NCBI GenBank assembly: GCA_947381965.1
Contig: CANCXX010000013.1
Span: forward strand, 31,283 to 95,282
DNA length: 64,000 nucleotides
Reading direction: 5' to 3'
From: an uncultured bacterium
GTDB taxonomy: Bacteria; Bacillota; Clostridia; Lachnospirales; Lachnospiraceae
Below, piece after piece: positions 23,671 through 34,000 of the stretch. Position numbers and translations under genes: made by a program. The notes beneath the pieces are model-generated. The model was not told the DNA's origin. It saw only the letters and a program-made list of their open reading frames with translations, and did not search any database. Each line of letters starts with the position of its first letter. The first letter of the stretch is position 1.

Positions 23671-25269
23671 ATGAAAAAGGCGCTTATACTTATTTTGTTC
23701 ATGGTGATGGCAACAGGGCTGTGTGCCTGTGGCAATGTGCCGCTGAAAGAAAAGGAAGGAAAAAATTTATATACGACAGAAGCGGAGGGGATGGAAGAAA
23801 AAGAACCGGCCGCATCCGCGCTGGTTTATGGAAGCGGCGATTATACTCGTATCAATCCTGCAATGGATGAACATGGGGAAATTAATCTGTTGATTTTTGA
23901 TGGTCTGACCGCCCATGACGGCATGAATCAGGTGGTTCCGGGGCTTGCCCGGAGCTGGGAGTTTGAACCCCAGACCAATACATATACGTTTCATATGGCA
24001 GAGGGTGTAAAGTGGCATGATGGGGAAAGGGTTACGGCAGAGGATGTGAAGTTTACGATTGAAGCCATAAAAGATCCGGCAAATGGTTCGGAAAACGCTC
24101 CTGATTTTGAGGATGTGGAGGAAATTACGGTGGTGGATGAAAATACCATTTCCTTCCGGCTGACGGCGCCTAACATTGCCTTCCTTGATTATATGACCAT
24201 GGCGGTTCTTCCAAAGCATTTGCTGGAAGGAGAGGATATGCAGACCGCCTCCTTTTTCCGGAATCCGGTGGGAACAGGACCATATCGGATAGAAAGCTGG
24301 GAAGAAGGGCAGTCTATTGCGCTTGTCAGAAATGAAGAGTATTTTAAAGGCGCTGCTAATATAGAAAAAATTATATTTAAGATTGTGCCGGATGACAATG
24401 CACGAACCTTTCAGATGCTGGCAGGAGAACTGGACCTTGCTCTTCTTCCACCCAGAGACGCCATAACCTTTGCAGATAAGGAAGGGTATACGGTTTATCA
24501 AATGGAAACGTCTGATTACCGTGGAATTTTGTTTAATTTCAGAAATGATTTTTGGAAGAAAAATAAGGATATTATTCCGGCGGTATGTTTTGGCATTGAC
24601 CGTCAGGCCATAGTGGATTCTGTTATTTTAGGGCATGGCATAAACGCATATGGCCCTTTGCAGAGAAACATGTATAACAATGAAAGTGTGGAGCATTATG
24701 ACTATAACCCTGAAAGGGCCCAGGAACTATTAATGGAGGCAGGCTGTATCCTTAATGACGATGGCTTTTATTATCGTAAGGGAGAAAAGCTGGGATTTAC
24801 CATCAGCGTGGGGGCCGGGGATCAGGTACGCCTTGATATGGCCCAGGCTGTGGCACAGCAGCTTAAGGAGATTGGTCTGGATGTGAATGTGGAGATACCG
24901 GCAGTGGTTGACTGGGGAAGCCAGCAGGCATATCTGATTGGCTGGGGCAGTCCTTTTGATGCGGATGACCATACTTATAAGGTATTTGGCACTGACAAGG
25001 GGGCAAATTACAGCGGCTATTCCAATGAGCAGGTGGATCATTATCTGACAGAAGCAAGACGTTCAGACGATATACTGGTGCGGCGGGAGGCGTATCATAA
25101 ATTCCAGGAGGCCCTTGCCAAAGATCCGGCGTTTGCGTTTATCTGTTATCTTGATGCGGATTATGTTGCGGGTAAGGATGTGAAGGGAATTGCGCCGGAT
25201 ACTGTTATGGGGCATCACGGAGTAGGCATTTTCTGGAACGTTACAGAGTGGACGATGGATACGGATTAA
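23671..25269 (+). CDS. Family 5 substrate-binding lipoprotein (oligopeptide/nickel type)
   Basis: A 532-residue extracellular lipoprotein. KKALILILFMVMATGLCAC gives a signal peptide and lipobox with cysteine at about residue 19. The mature part has the SBP_bac_5 signatures: TRINPAMDEHGEINLLIFDGL in part, TYTFHMAEGVKWHDGE, VTAEDVKFTIEA, FRNPVGTGPYRIESW and VCFGIDRQAIVDSV. The downstream ATPase and permeases complete a Dpp/Opp/Nik-type importer. ATG 23671 follows GGGAGG by 7 bases. Peptide or metal specificity cannot be decided here. Confidence 0.9.
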   Translation: MKKALILILFMVMATGLCACGNVPLKEKEGKNLYTTEAEGMEEKEPAASALVYGSGDYTRINPAMDEHGEINLLIFDGLTAHDGMNQVVPGLARSWEFEPQTNTYTFHMAEGVKWHDGERVTAEDVKFTIEAIKDPANGSENAPDFEDVEEITVVDENTISFRLTAPNIAFLDYMTMAVLPKHLLEGEDMQTASFFRNPVGTGPYRIESWEEGQSIALVRNEEYFKGAANIEKIIFKIVPDDNARTFQMLAGELDLALLPPRDAITFADKEGYTVYQMETSDYRGILFNFRNDFWKKNKDIIPAVCFGIDRQAIVDSVILGHGINAYGPLQRNMYNNESVEHYDYNPERAQELLMEAGCILNDDGFYYRKGEKLGFTISVGAGDQVRLDMAQAVAQQLKEIGLDVNVEIPAVVDWGSQQAYLIGWGSPFDADDHTYKVFGTDKGANYSGYSNEQVDHYLTEARRSDDILVRREAYHKFQEALAKDPAFAFICYLDADYVAGKDVKGIAPDTVMGHHGVGIFWNVTEWTMDTD

Positions 25270-25306
25270 AAATAGCGCTGCAAAAGGCAGCCACAGAAGG
25301 ATTTAT

Positions 25307-27208
25307 ATGGAAGAATTGTTAAGCGTAAAAAACCTGTCCATAAATTTTGACACTTTTAAGGGACAGCTGCAGGCATTAAGAGATGTATCTTTTAATCTGA
25401 AAAAGGGGGAAATATTGGCGGTGGCAGGGGAATCCGGCTGTGGAAAGAGCGTGCTTTTAAAAAGTATCATGAAGCTTTTGCCTGAAAATGCAAGGGTAAA
25501 CTGTGGGCAAATCCGGTTAAAGGGAGCCGACATTACCAGTTATGGTGAGAGGGAAATGCAAAAACTCCGGGGCAGACAGCTTTCCATAATTTTTCAGGAG
25601 CCTGCGACAGCTTTAAACCCAACGCTTTCCATAGGAAAACAGATTGAAGAGGCAGTGAGGCTTCATAATCCTCACATGAAAAAAAGGGAAGCATATCAGC
25701 GGGTAATGGAATTGATGGCTCTTGTGGAAATTGACAATCCAAAACAGTGGTATGACCTTTATCCCTGCCATTTTTCCGGCGGTATGCTGCAAAGATGTGT
25801 GATAGCCATGGCGCTGTCCTGCAGCCCGGAGATTTTGCTTGCAGATGAACCTACTACAGCGCTGGATCTGACAAATCAGGCGCAGATTCTTACATTGCTT
25901 CGTTCTTTGCAGAAAAAGTATGGGATGGCCATAATTTTTGTTTCCCATGATCTGGGGGCGGTAGCAGAAATTGCAGACCGCATTGCAGTAATGTATGCAG
26001 GAAAAATCATAGAAATTGGCACCACCAAAGAGATAATACAAGATCCCAGGCACCCATATACCTGGGGGCTGCTCCGGTCTTTGCCTTCTTATGCAAAGCC
26101 GGGGGAAAAGCTGTATACAATTCCCGGAATGCCGCCGGACCAGGCGGATTTGCCAAAGGGAGACGCTTTTGCAGGAAGGAATGAGTATGCGCTTAGGATT
26201 GACTATGAGGAAATGCCGCCAATGTTCCGGATAACAGATACCCATTATGCTGCCACCTGGCTTTTGGATCAGCGGGCGCCTGAAGTTGCTAATCCTGTTG
26301 CAGAAAACAGGGAAGCGCTGCAATTGGAAAAAAACCAAACCAGCGGACGAAAAGAGAAAGAGCGGTTTGGGGAATGGGGCTGTAAAGAAAAAGAAGAACA
26401 AAAGGAAGAAGTTCCATATAAACAGGAAATCCTTTTGGATGTCAGACATTTGACCTGTAGATTTCACGTTGGAAAAAAGGTTGTAATTCCTGCAGTTTCG
26501 GATGTCTCTTTTCAAATTGGACGGGGAGAAATTTTTGGACTTGTGGGAGAATCCGGCTCCGGCAAATCCACAGTGGCCCGGTGTATAATGAACATCTGTC
26601 AGCCGCAGGAAGGGAAAATTCTGTATCAGGACGTGGAAATCCAGAATAAACATATGCTGCGTGGCGGTTTTAGAAAGCTTGCGTCCCTGCGGCAGATGGT
26701 TTTTCAGGATTCAACATCCAGCTTAAACCAGCGTATGAAAATTGCGGATATTATTACAGAGCCATTGGTCGTCAGCCGGAAAAAAATACAGCCGGAAAGC
26801 CTTCGCGCAGAGGCGGAATTTTGGATAAAACATGTAGGGCTGGAGGCGTCTTATCTGGATAAATATCCTTTCCAGCTTTCCGGGGGACAAAGGCAGAGAG
26901 TAGCCATAGCAAGAGCGCTGATTATGGAACCGGAGCTGCTTATAGCAGATGAACCGGTTTCTGCGCTGGATGCTTCCGTACAGGCACAGATCCTTAATCT
27001 GTTCAAATATTTGCAGAAAGAACATGGATTTACTTTTTTGTTTATTTCCCATGATTTGTCTGTGGTGCGGTATTTATGCGACCGGGTGGGAGTCATGTAC
27101 AGGGGAAGGCTGGCAGAGACAGCTTCCTGTGAGGAGATTTTTGAAGCACCCCAACATCCATACACCAGGAAGCTCCTTTCGGCAATTCCTGTTTTAAAAC
27201 ATTCCTGA
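25307..27208 (+). CDS. Fused OppD-OppF type ABC importer ATPase
   Basis: A 633-residue protein with two complete ATPase domains. The first (about 1-320) has GESGCGKS, FSGGMLQR and LLADEPTTALD with the C-terminal oligopeptide-transporter region (PYTWGLLRSLP, PGMPP). The second (about 380-630) has GESGSGKST, LSGGQRQR, LIADEPVSALD and PYTRKLLSAIP. The two are joined by a lysine/glutamate-rich linker near residues 345-370. Fused DppD/DppF proteins are known (GsiA). It is co-directional with permeases starting 28 bases downstream and powers uptake through them. Confidence 0.92.
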   Translation: MEELLSVKNLSINFDTFKGQLQALRDVSFNLKKGEILAVAGESGCGKSVLLKSIMKLLPENARVNCGQIRLKGADITSYGEREMQKLRGRQLSIIFQEPATALNPTLSIGKQIEEAVRLHNPHMKKREAYQRVMELMALVEIDNPKQWYDLYPCHFSGGMLQRCVIAMALSCSPEILLADEPTTALDLTNQAQILTLLRSLQKKYGMAIIFVSHDLGAVAEIADRIAVMYAGKIIEIGTTKEIIQDPRHPYTWGLLRSLPSYAKPGEKLYTIPGMPPDQADLPKGDAFAGRNEYALRIDYEEMPPMFRITDTHYAATWLLDQRAPEVANPVAENREALQLEKNQTSGRKEKERFGEWGCKEKEEQKEEVPYKQEILLDVRHLTCRFHVGKKVVIPAVSDVSFQIGRGEIFGLVGESGSGKSTVARCIMNICQPQEGKILYQDVEIQNKHMLRGGFRKLASLRQMVFQDSTSSLNQRMKIADIITEPLVVSRKKIQPESLRAEAEFWIKHVGLEASYLDKYPFQLSGGQRQRVAIARALIMEPELLIADEPVSALDASVQAQILNLFKYLQKEHGFTFLFISHDLSVVRYLCDRVGVMYRGRLAETASCEEIFEAPQHPYTRKLLSAIPVLKHS

Positions 27209-27236
27209 ATATAATTTCAGCGTGTAAAGGAGGAAC

Positions 27237-28244
27237 ATGAAAAGTAAAAATTTTTTTTATTATGGGAGAAAAATAATTCTGTTTCTTTTCAGCCTGTGGG
27301 CGCTTTCTCTTGTTGTATTTTATATCGCCCATTTGATTCCGGGCGATCCGCTAGTATCTTATTATGGTGAGCGTGTGGAAAAGATGAGCGGGGAGGAACG
27401 CTTGCAGGCGGAAGAGAGATTAGGACTGAATGCACCTGTCCATGTACAGTATATACGGTGGCTTGGCAATGCCCTGCAGGGGGACCTTGGAATTTCCTTT
27501 AAATATAAAATGGATGTCCGGCAGGTAATAAAGGGAAGGATTGGAAACACGCTGCTTCTTGGAGGTATGGGCTTTGGACTGATATTTGTATTGTCCCTGC
27601 TTCTTGGAATTTTGTGTGCACAGCAGGAAGGAAAAATGATTGACCGGATTTTATGTCAGCTGGGGACAGTGGTCAGCTGTATACCAGAGTTTTGGATGTC
27701 TCTTTGGCTGATTTATCTGTTTGCCATCTGCTTTCCCCTTTTGCCTTTAAGCGGCGCATATGACATGGGAGAGGCCGAAAATGTGTGGGGTCGTATCCGG
27801 CATTTAATATTGCCTGTGACAGTGGTTGTGATGGGACATTTATGGTACTTTGCTTATTTGATACGCAATAAAATTCTGGAAGAAATCCGGGCGGATTATA
27901 TATTGCTGGCAAAAGCAAAGGGGCTTGACAGAAGAAAGATAATGTCTGTGCACTGCCTGCCCAATGTGTTTCCCTCTTATTTAAGTATTATGGCGGTTTC
28001 GGTTTCTCATATATTGGGAGGAACCTATGTGGTTGAAATGGTGTTTTCCTATCCGGGAATTGGAACGCTTGCCTATGAAAGCGCCCGTTATCAGGATTAT
28101 AATCTGCTGATGGTGCTGTGTATGTTATCCGGTGCAGTGGTTATTTTCTGTAATATAGCGGCGCAGACAGTCAGTGAGCGTATGGATCCCCGGATTCGTG
28201 CTGTGGAAGGGGATAAGGACTTCTTTAAGGGAGGATGGCGTTGA
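27237..28244 (+). CDS. ABC importer permease, OppB/DppB type
   Basis: A 335-residue permease with six membrane segments. The family features are IPGDPL near residue 35, a periplasmic loop with ERLGLNAPVHVQYIRWLGNALQGDLG (in pieces), and the coupling loop RADYILLAKAKGLD. ATG 27237 follows AAAGGAGG. The stop overlaps the start of the second permease gene, so the two are co-translated as subunits of the membrane channel. Confidence 0.92.
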   Translation: MKSKNFFYYGRKIILFLFSLWALSLVVFYIAHLIPGDPLVSYYGERVEKMSGEERLQAEERLGLNAPVHVQYIRWLGNALQGDLGISFKYKMDVRQVIKGRIGNTLLLGGMGFGLIFVLSLLLGILCAQQEGKMIDRILCQLGTVVSCIPEFWMSLWLIYLFAICFPLLPLSGAYDMGEAENVWGRIRHLILPVTVVVMGHLWYFAYLIRNKILEEIRADYILLAKAKGLDRRKIMSVHCLPNVFPSYLSIMAVSVSHILGGTYVVEMVFSYPGIGTLAYESARYQDYNLLMVLCMLSGAVVIFCNIAAQTVSERMDPRIRAVEGDKDFFKGGWR

Positions 28245-29161
28245 CAGATAAAAGATTTGAAATCGTTGGGATAAAACCTGTTCCGGAAAAGAAAAATGGG
28301 AAAAAAGACAGACGGAGCATGGGAAAACCGTTATTTTCTATTGTCTTATTGACAGTGATAGTGTCAGGCTGCCTGGGCTGCAGGTTTTTTATAACAAAGG
28401 ATCCCTTTTACATGGATCTGGCTAACTATAACCGAAGGCCGGACCATGAATTTTTATTTGGTACTGATACCATGGGAAGAGATATTTTTTCCATGATTTG
28501 GTATGGGGGAAGAATTTCTCTGTTTATCGGGCTTGTATCGGCAGCGTTGTCCGTCTTTATTGCTATGCTGTATGGATCGGTAAGCGGACTTGCTCCCAGG
28601 TGGCTGGATGCCTTAATGATGCGGTTGGTGGAAATTTTAATTTGTATTCCGGAGCTTCTTTTGGTGGCGCTGCTACAGGCCATTTTTGGAAGGACAAATG
28701 TGATTCATATTTCTCTGGTTATTGGCCTTACCGGATGGATGCGTATTGCAAAAGTGGTACGGACAGAGGTAAGGCAGATAAGGAACTGCGGATATGTGAC
28801 GGCATCAAGGTGCATGGGAGCCGGATTTTTTTATATTTTATGGAAACACCTGATTCCTAATTTTTTGCCGTCAATTATGTTTATGGCAGTAATGAATGTG
28901 AGAAATGGGATTATTACAGAGTCCACATTAAGCTTTATGGGAATGGGGCTGCCTCTGGAGATTATTTCCTGGGGCAGTATGCTGCAACTGGCGGAAAAGG
29001 CGGCGCCATCCGGCTGTTGGTGGATGATTGTAATTCCGGGAGCGTTTCTGGTTACGGCGCTGGTAAGTATTACAAATGTTGGAAACTTTTTAAGGAAGAC
29101 TCTGAACCGTGGACAGAATCATTTCTTATGTTACTATTCACGGCCTGAGAGCCGCTCATAG
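28241..29161 (+). CDS. ABC importer permease, OppC/DppC type, with element-derived C-terminus
   Basis: A 306-residue permease: N-terminal segment, then HEFLFGTDTMGRDIFSMIWYGGR, coupling loop YVTASRCMGAGF and ESTLSFMGMGLP. TTG 28241 is 6 bases after GGAGG; ATG 28235 sits directly on that site and is less likely. From position 29130 the sequence belongs to mobile element copy 2: the last ten residues (CYYSRPESRS) and the TAG stop come from it. Removing the element and one target duplication restores HFLSA and a TGA stop, so the insertion replaced two residues by ten. The conserved core is intact, so function is probably kept. Confidence 0.88.
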   Translation: MTDKRFEIVGIKPVPEKKNGKKDRRSMGKPLFSIVLLTVIVSGCLGCRFFITKDPFYMDLANYNRRPDHEFLFGTDTMGRDIFSMIWYGGRISLFIGLVSAALSVFIAMLYGSVSGLAPRWLDALMMRLVEILICIPELLLVALLQAIFGRTNVIHISLVIGLTGWMRIAKVVRTEVRQIRNCGYVTASRCMGAGFFYILWKHLIPNFLPSIMFMAVMNVRNGIITESTLSFMGMGLPLEIISWGSMLQLAEKAAPSGCWWMIVIPGAFLVTALVSITNVGNFLRKTLNRGQNHFLCYYSRPESRS

Positions 29162-29275
29162 TAACAATTCGGAGCGATATTCCAAGTTTTGCTTCGCAAA
29201 AATCGCCCCTCACTCCTGCATCATGTTCTCACGGAATGCGCAACAAGTGCACATTCCTGACCCGTGAATAGTAAC
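29130..29275 (-). mobile_element. 146-bp MITE-like element, copy 2
   Basis: It has the same 14-bp terminal repeats and is inverted relative to copy 1, with a single base difference over 146 bp. It is flanked by an exact 8-bp duplication TTTCTTAT (29122-29129 and 29276-29283), different from that of copy 1, so each copy inserted independently. It lies across the 3' end of the second permease gene. The two copies bracket the whole importer operon. Confidence 0.92.
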
Positions 29276-29374
29276 TTTCTTATCTGCCTGAAAAGAGTGC
29301 AGAATGGCTATGGCATGATAAGGGATAAAATGGTATAGTATTATCATACATATAAATTGAAGGAGGGAATCTTT

Positions 29375-30295
29375 GTGAGATTAGTTACGCGTTCAGATTT
29401 TGATGGACTGGTATGTGGGGCGCTGTTGTTGGAGGCAGGCATTGTTGACTGCTGGAAGTTTGCACATCCTAAGGATTTGCAGGATGGTCTGGTTGAAGTA
29501 AATGAAAATGACTGTCTGGCAAACGTGCCTTTTGTGGAAGGATGCGGCCTTTGGTTTGATCATCATTCCAGTGAACATGAAAGACTGCAGCTTAAGGGAA
29601 AGTACAAAGGCGAGAGCCGTTTAACACCTTCCTGCGCAAGGATTATTTATGAATATTACGGCGGAGCGGAGAGGTTTCCCCATTTTGGTGAGATGTTGGA
29701 AGCGGTGGATAAGGTTGATTCCGGCAATCTTACAATTGATGAAGTTATGAATCCTGAAGGATGGGTTCTGATAGGGTTTTTGATGGATCCGAGAACCGGC
29801 CTGGGCAGATGGAGAGATTTCACTATTTCCAATTATGCGCTGATGGAAAAGCTTTTGGAGGACTGTCGGGTTTTAAGCATACAGGAAATTCTTGCACTGC
29901 CTGATGTGCGGGAGAGAATAGAAGTCTATAATGAGCAGACGGAAAAGTTTAAAGAAATGGTTAAAAAATATACCCGGACAGAAGGAAATGTGATTATAAC
30001 AGACCTTCGGGGCGTGGAGCCTATTTACACCGGAAACCGGTTTATGATTTACAGTATGTACCCGGAGCAGAATATTTCTGCATGGATTGTCAGCGGAAAA
30101 GGAGGAAACGGGTGTTCAGCGGCGGTAGGTTACAGCATATTAAATCGGACAGCTACAATGGATGTGGGAAGCCTGATGCTGAAATACAACGGCGGCGGCC
30201 ATAAAAAGGTGGGAACCTGTCAGTTTGACGATGAGAGAATGGAGACGGAACTGCCCAAAATGTTGGAAGAGCTCTGTGCTCTGTCCAGGCAGTAG
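29375..30295 (+). CDS. DHH-family phosphoesterase (exopolyphosphatase-like)
   Basis: A 306-residue manganese-type phosphoesterase. The N-terminal DHH domain shows RSDFDGLVCGALL (first aspartate motif) and WFDHHSSE (DHH motif), and the C-terminal DHHA1-like domain has GGGHKKVGTCQF, which binds the substrate phosphate. Family members hydrolyse polyphosphate, oligoribonucleotides or cyclic dinucleotides; the exact substrate is not decided. The GTG start at 29375 is 7 bases after AGGAGGG and begins the conserved first strand, better than the upstream TTG at 29357. Confidence 0.85.
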   Translation: MRLVTRSDFDGLVCGALLLEAGIVDCWKFAHPKDLQDGLVEVNENDCLANVPFVEGCGLWFDHHSSEHERLQLKGKYKGESRLTPSCARIIYEYYGGAERFPHFGEMLEAVDKVDSGNLTIDEVMNPEGWVLIGFLMDPRTGLGRWRDFTISNYALMEKLLEDCRVLSIQEILALPDVRERIEVYNEQTEKFKEMVKKYTRTEGNVIITDLRGVEPIYTGNRFMIYSMYPEQNISAWIVSGKGGNGCSAAVGYSILNRTATMDVGSLMLKYNGGGHKKVGTCQFDDERMETELPKMLEELCALSRQ

Positions 30296-30350
30296 GAAAA
30301 ATGGATGCAAATCCGGAGGCAGTTAGGAGCTTGAATCTGATGCTATGATA

Positions 30351-30384
30351 AAACAGGCGGCTTTACAGGCCGCCCGGTTTATTT
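30351..30384. terminator. Convergent hairpin terminator
   Basis: AGGCGGC and GCCGCCC pair around a short loop, with A residues before and GGTTTATTT after. It lies between the converging DHH and TfoX-like genes and can serve both strands. Confidence 0.65.
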
Positions 30385-30403
30385 AAAAATATGAAAAGTA
30401 TGG

Positions 30404-30661
30404 TTATTTTTTTAGAAAGTCACTGAATTCTTTTAAATCCTTTTTCGTCTTTTCTGAAAGCTGATTGAATTCTATATTATGAATTGCCCCTTCTAATGTA
30501 TATAAATGTACCAGACAGACTTGAGGATATGCTCCCTTTAGTTTTAAAAATGCCTGTTTGGAGCCCAGCTCAAGAAGCTTTTCGGAGGAGTCAATTCCAA
30601 CAGAGGTTAATTTCCGCGCCATTTCTTTCCCAATATTCATCATAGAAGTTAATTCCGCCAT
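30404..30661 (-). CDS. TfoX/Sxy C-terminal domain protein
   Basis: An 85-residue protein equal to the C-terminal helix-hairpin-helix-like domain of TfoX/Sxy: MNIGKEMARKLTSVGIDSSEKLLELGSKQAF and YTLEGAIHNIEFNQLSE. In gamma-proteobacteria the full protein is a competence regulator; stand-alone C-terminal domains are common in Firmicutes with unknown role. ATG at 30661 (reading leftward) has GGAGAACCT just upstream. A longer frame up to 30820 lacks family similarity. Confidence 0.85.
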   Translation of the reverse strand: MAELTSMMNIGKEMARKLTSVGIDSSEKLLELGSKQAFLKLKGAYPQVCLVHLYTLEGAIHNIEFNQLSEKTKKDLKEFSDFLKK

Positions 30662-31014
30662 AGGTTCTCCTTTTTTCCATAAATAATCAGTTTGTATATT
30701 CTGCCGCCTGACAGCGCCCCAAGCTTGATACCCTGTTGCTTGCATTGGAATTTGTGATTTAACGTTTATAAGCCACAATATTTTAATACAATAATTGGGA
30801 AGAAGAGATTGAAATAACAATCAATAAATTATGAAATAAAAGAAATTATTTTTCTTACAAGAACAGTATATAGTTTATCATATTGTATAAATAAAGTCTA
30901 GTAAATTTTCTCTTTTTCACTAAAATATTATGTATACCCTTTTGCTGCTTAACGGAAGATGGAAGCATGGGGCGGAACTGTAAAACAGAATCAGAACTGG
31001 AACAGGAGGCATGT
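30662..31014. other. Divergent intergenic region, tfoX-like / HelD
   Basis: This AT-rich stretch of about 350 bases separates two divergent genes and should hold both promoters. I see no convincing -35/-10 pair, no repeat and no RNA structure that I can name. Confidence 0.4.
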
Positions 31015-34000
31015 ATGAGCGCAGAAAGTGAAAAAAAGAATCCGGGAGTGTCAAAACAGGAAGAGGAGCGTTATCTGGCGCAGACACTGGCGGTGGTAAA
31101 TGATAATGTAGACAATTACGGGCGTGAGGTTGCGCGGATGCAGGAAGACATAGATGAGATGCTTGCCCATTACCATGATAATGATGCGGAGGTCCTTACG
31201 ATTTTGAATAATACAGTTACCCTGCATGAACACATGAAACGTGCGCTTATACGGAATGAGAAGGCATTAAACAAGCCTTATTTTGGCAGAATTATTTTTC
31301 GCGATGAAGATAGTGGCAGGGAAGAATCCCTTTATATAGGAAAGGGAGGAATTTCAAAGGATACGACCCACTGGATGGTGGTGGACTGGCGGGCGCCAGT
31401 GGCTAACGCTTATTATGAACATAATCTTGGAAAATGCAGTTATACGGCGCCAGGGGGCGTGAAGATAAAAATAGACTTAAAACGTAAGCGCACCTATGAA
31501 ATTGAGAATGGAAAGCTTTTAGATTACTTTGACAGTGAAGTAATTGCCAATGACGACCTTTTGACTAAATATCTGGCCAAAAACAAGCAGGCGGTGCTGG
31601 GAGAGATTGTAGCTACGATCCAAAAGGAGCAGAATGAAATTATCAGGAAATCCCCTTATCATAATGTGATTGTACAGGGAGTGGCCGGCTCAGGAAAAAC
31701 TACAGTGGCCATGCACAGAATTTCTTATATTTTATACAATTATGCGGAGCGGTTCCGGCCAGATGATTTTTATATTGTTGGAAGCAACCGGATACTGCTC
31801 AATTATATTACGGGAGTGCTGCCGGATTTGGATGTATATGGGGTACGTCAGATGACCATGGAACAGCTTTTTGTCCGGCTTTTATATGAGGATTGGGATG
31901 AAAAAAAATACAAAATCAAAAGCACGGAAAAAAGCGGAAAAAGGGGAAGCATAAAAGGCAGGTCAGAATGGTTTAGGGATTTGGAAGAATATTGCCGAAG
32001 GCTGGAATGGGATGTGATTCCAAGGGACACTGTACTGCTAAACCCAAAACAGTTTGTAGAAGGTTTCCGAAATGGAAAGACAGGCGTCTTTGACGAGACA
32101 GCAGGAAAAATAATGAATCCGAAAAGTTTTGTCAGACTGCTGGAGAAGGAGGCGGTGGAAGATTATATCAGACAAAATCCAACCATATCCATCCAGAGCA
32201 AAATTGATATGCTGAACCAGCGTCTGAACGCTAAAATTAAGGAAGAGTTTCTGGGAAAGGGAATTAAATATACGGAAGCGGAGAGAAAAGCCATTTTGAA
32301 AGCCTACCGGGGAAGATATGGAGGAAAAAAATGGAAGCCCTCTATTTTTGAAATGTATAAGGATTTTCTGAAAAAGCAGGCAGCGAAGGGGCAGGCGGTG
32401 GATATCCCGGAGAAGGAATTTGATGTATATGATTTATCCGCCTTAGCCTATTTATATAAAAGGGTGAAGGAGCAGGAAGTAATCAGCGAGGCCCATCATG
32501 TGGTAATTGACGAGGCTCAGGACTTTGGAATGATGGCTTACCATGTGCTGAAATTCTGTATTTACGGCTGCACTTATACCATTATGGGAGATGTTTCCCA
32601 GAACATTCATTTTGGATATGGCTTAAATGACTGGGAGGAATTAAAAAAGCTGTTTTTGACAGACGCCATGGACAGCTTCGGACTTTTGAAGAAAAGTTAC
32701 CGGAACACAGTGGAAATATCAGATTTCGCCACTAAAATTTTACATCATGGACAGTTTTCCATTTACCCGGTGGAGCCGATTATCAGGCATGGAAAGCCAG
32801 TGCAGGTAAGCAGGCTGTCCGACAGACAGACACTGATACAAAAGGCGGCGGAGGTCTGCAGAAAATGGCAGAGCGGCGGACTGGATACCATTGCAGTTAT
32901 TTGCCGCAATGAAGAAAGCGCCCGGAAGGTGTCAAAAGAGATCGGAAAATATGTGGATGTGATGGAAGGCGATTTGGAAAAGGCGGAGTTTGGAAAGGGG
33001 ATTATGGTACTGCCTGTGGAATATACCAAAGGACTGGAATTTGATGCCGTACTGATTTTAAATCCCACAAGGAAGGAATATCCTGTGGAGGATGGACATG
33101 CAAAGCTGCTGTATGTGGCGGCCACCCGTGCCCTTCATGAACTATGTGTGCTTTTCTGTGAGGAACTGACAGGTCTGATTACGGATCCGCTGCCTGAAAA
33201 AAGAATATCCATTGTCCGTCCGGCGGCAAATGAAATATATAACAGGAAGGAAAAGGAACAAAAAGAACGGAGAATACCAGACGGAAGCAGAGAGGCCACA
33301 AAGAGGAGCCGTCCGGCAGCGGTAAGCGTTAAGGCGGTCACGCCGGAGGAGAAAAAACCCTTTATCAGCAGACAGCTGACAAAACCATCTCTGCAAAATG
33401 TCCAAAGTAAGGAGATATCTGAAATATCTAATGTGGAAAGGCATCAGGGTTTGGGAGAGAAAAAGCCGGAAACAGACAAATGCCGCCGGAAGGAAAGGGA
33501 ATATGAATTTGGAGACATGCCTGCCACGGAAAGCTTACGCCCGGCAGGACATGGAAAAATAGATCTTTCGGTGCGGTGGTTTGCCAAACAGCCGGACGGT
33601 CTTTATATTCAAAGCCGGTATGGAACACTGCGTCTGTGTCCTGTGGAGGATGCAATTATCCGTGTGACCTTTGCAAGGGGGCCGCAGATAACGGAAGGCG
33701 TGTACCCAGGGATTAGAATTAACAGGACGGAGAGAGCATGGATGTACAAAGAATCAGGAGGTTTGGTGGAACTTCTGACAGACGAGCTTTGTCTGCAGGT
33801 GGATAAAAAAAGCGGCGCTATCCGTTATATGATGCGGGATAAAAATCTCCTGCTTTCAGAGCGGGAAATAGAATGCCGTCAGATAGAGTGGGGAAACAAT
33901 AAAGATGTGAAGGCATGGCTTTATCTGGAATGGCAGAAGAAGGAAAATATTTACGGATTTGGAATGAAGGAGAAAGGCGGATTGAATCTTAGGGGAACAG

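Noticed and set aside
25613-26653. Long open frame (346 codons) on the minus strand inside the OppDF gene
   Set aside because: It is antisense to two well-conserved ATPase domains, has atypical composition (rich in H, F, C) and no ribosome binding site or family pattern.
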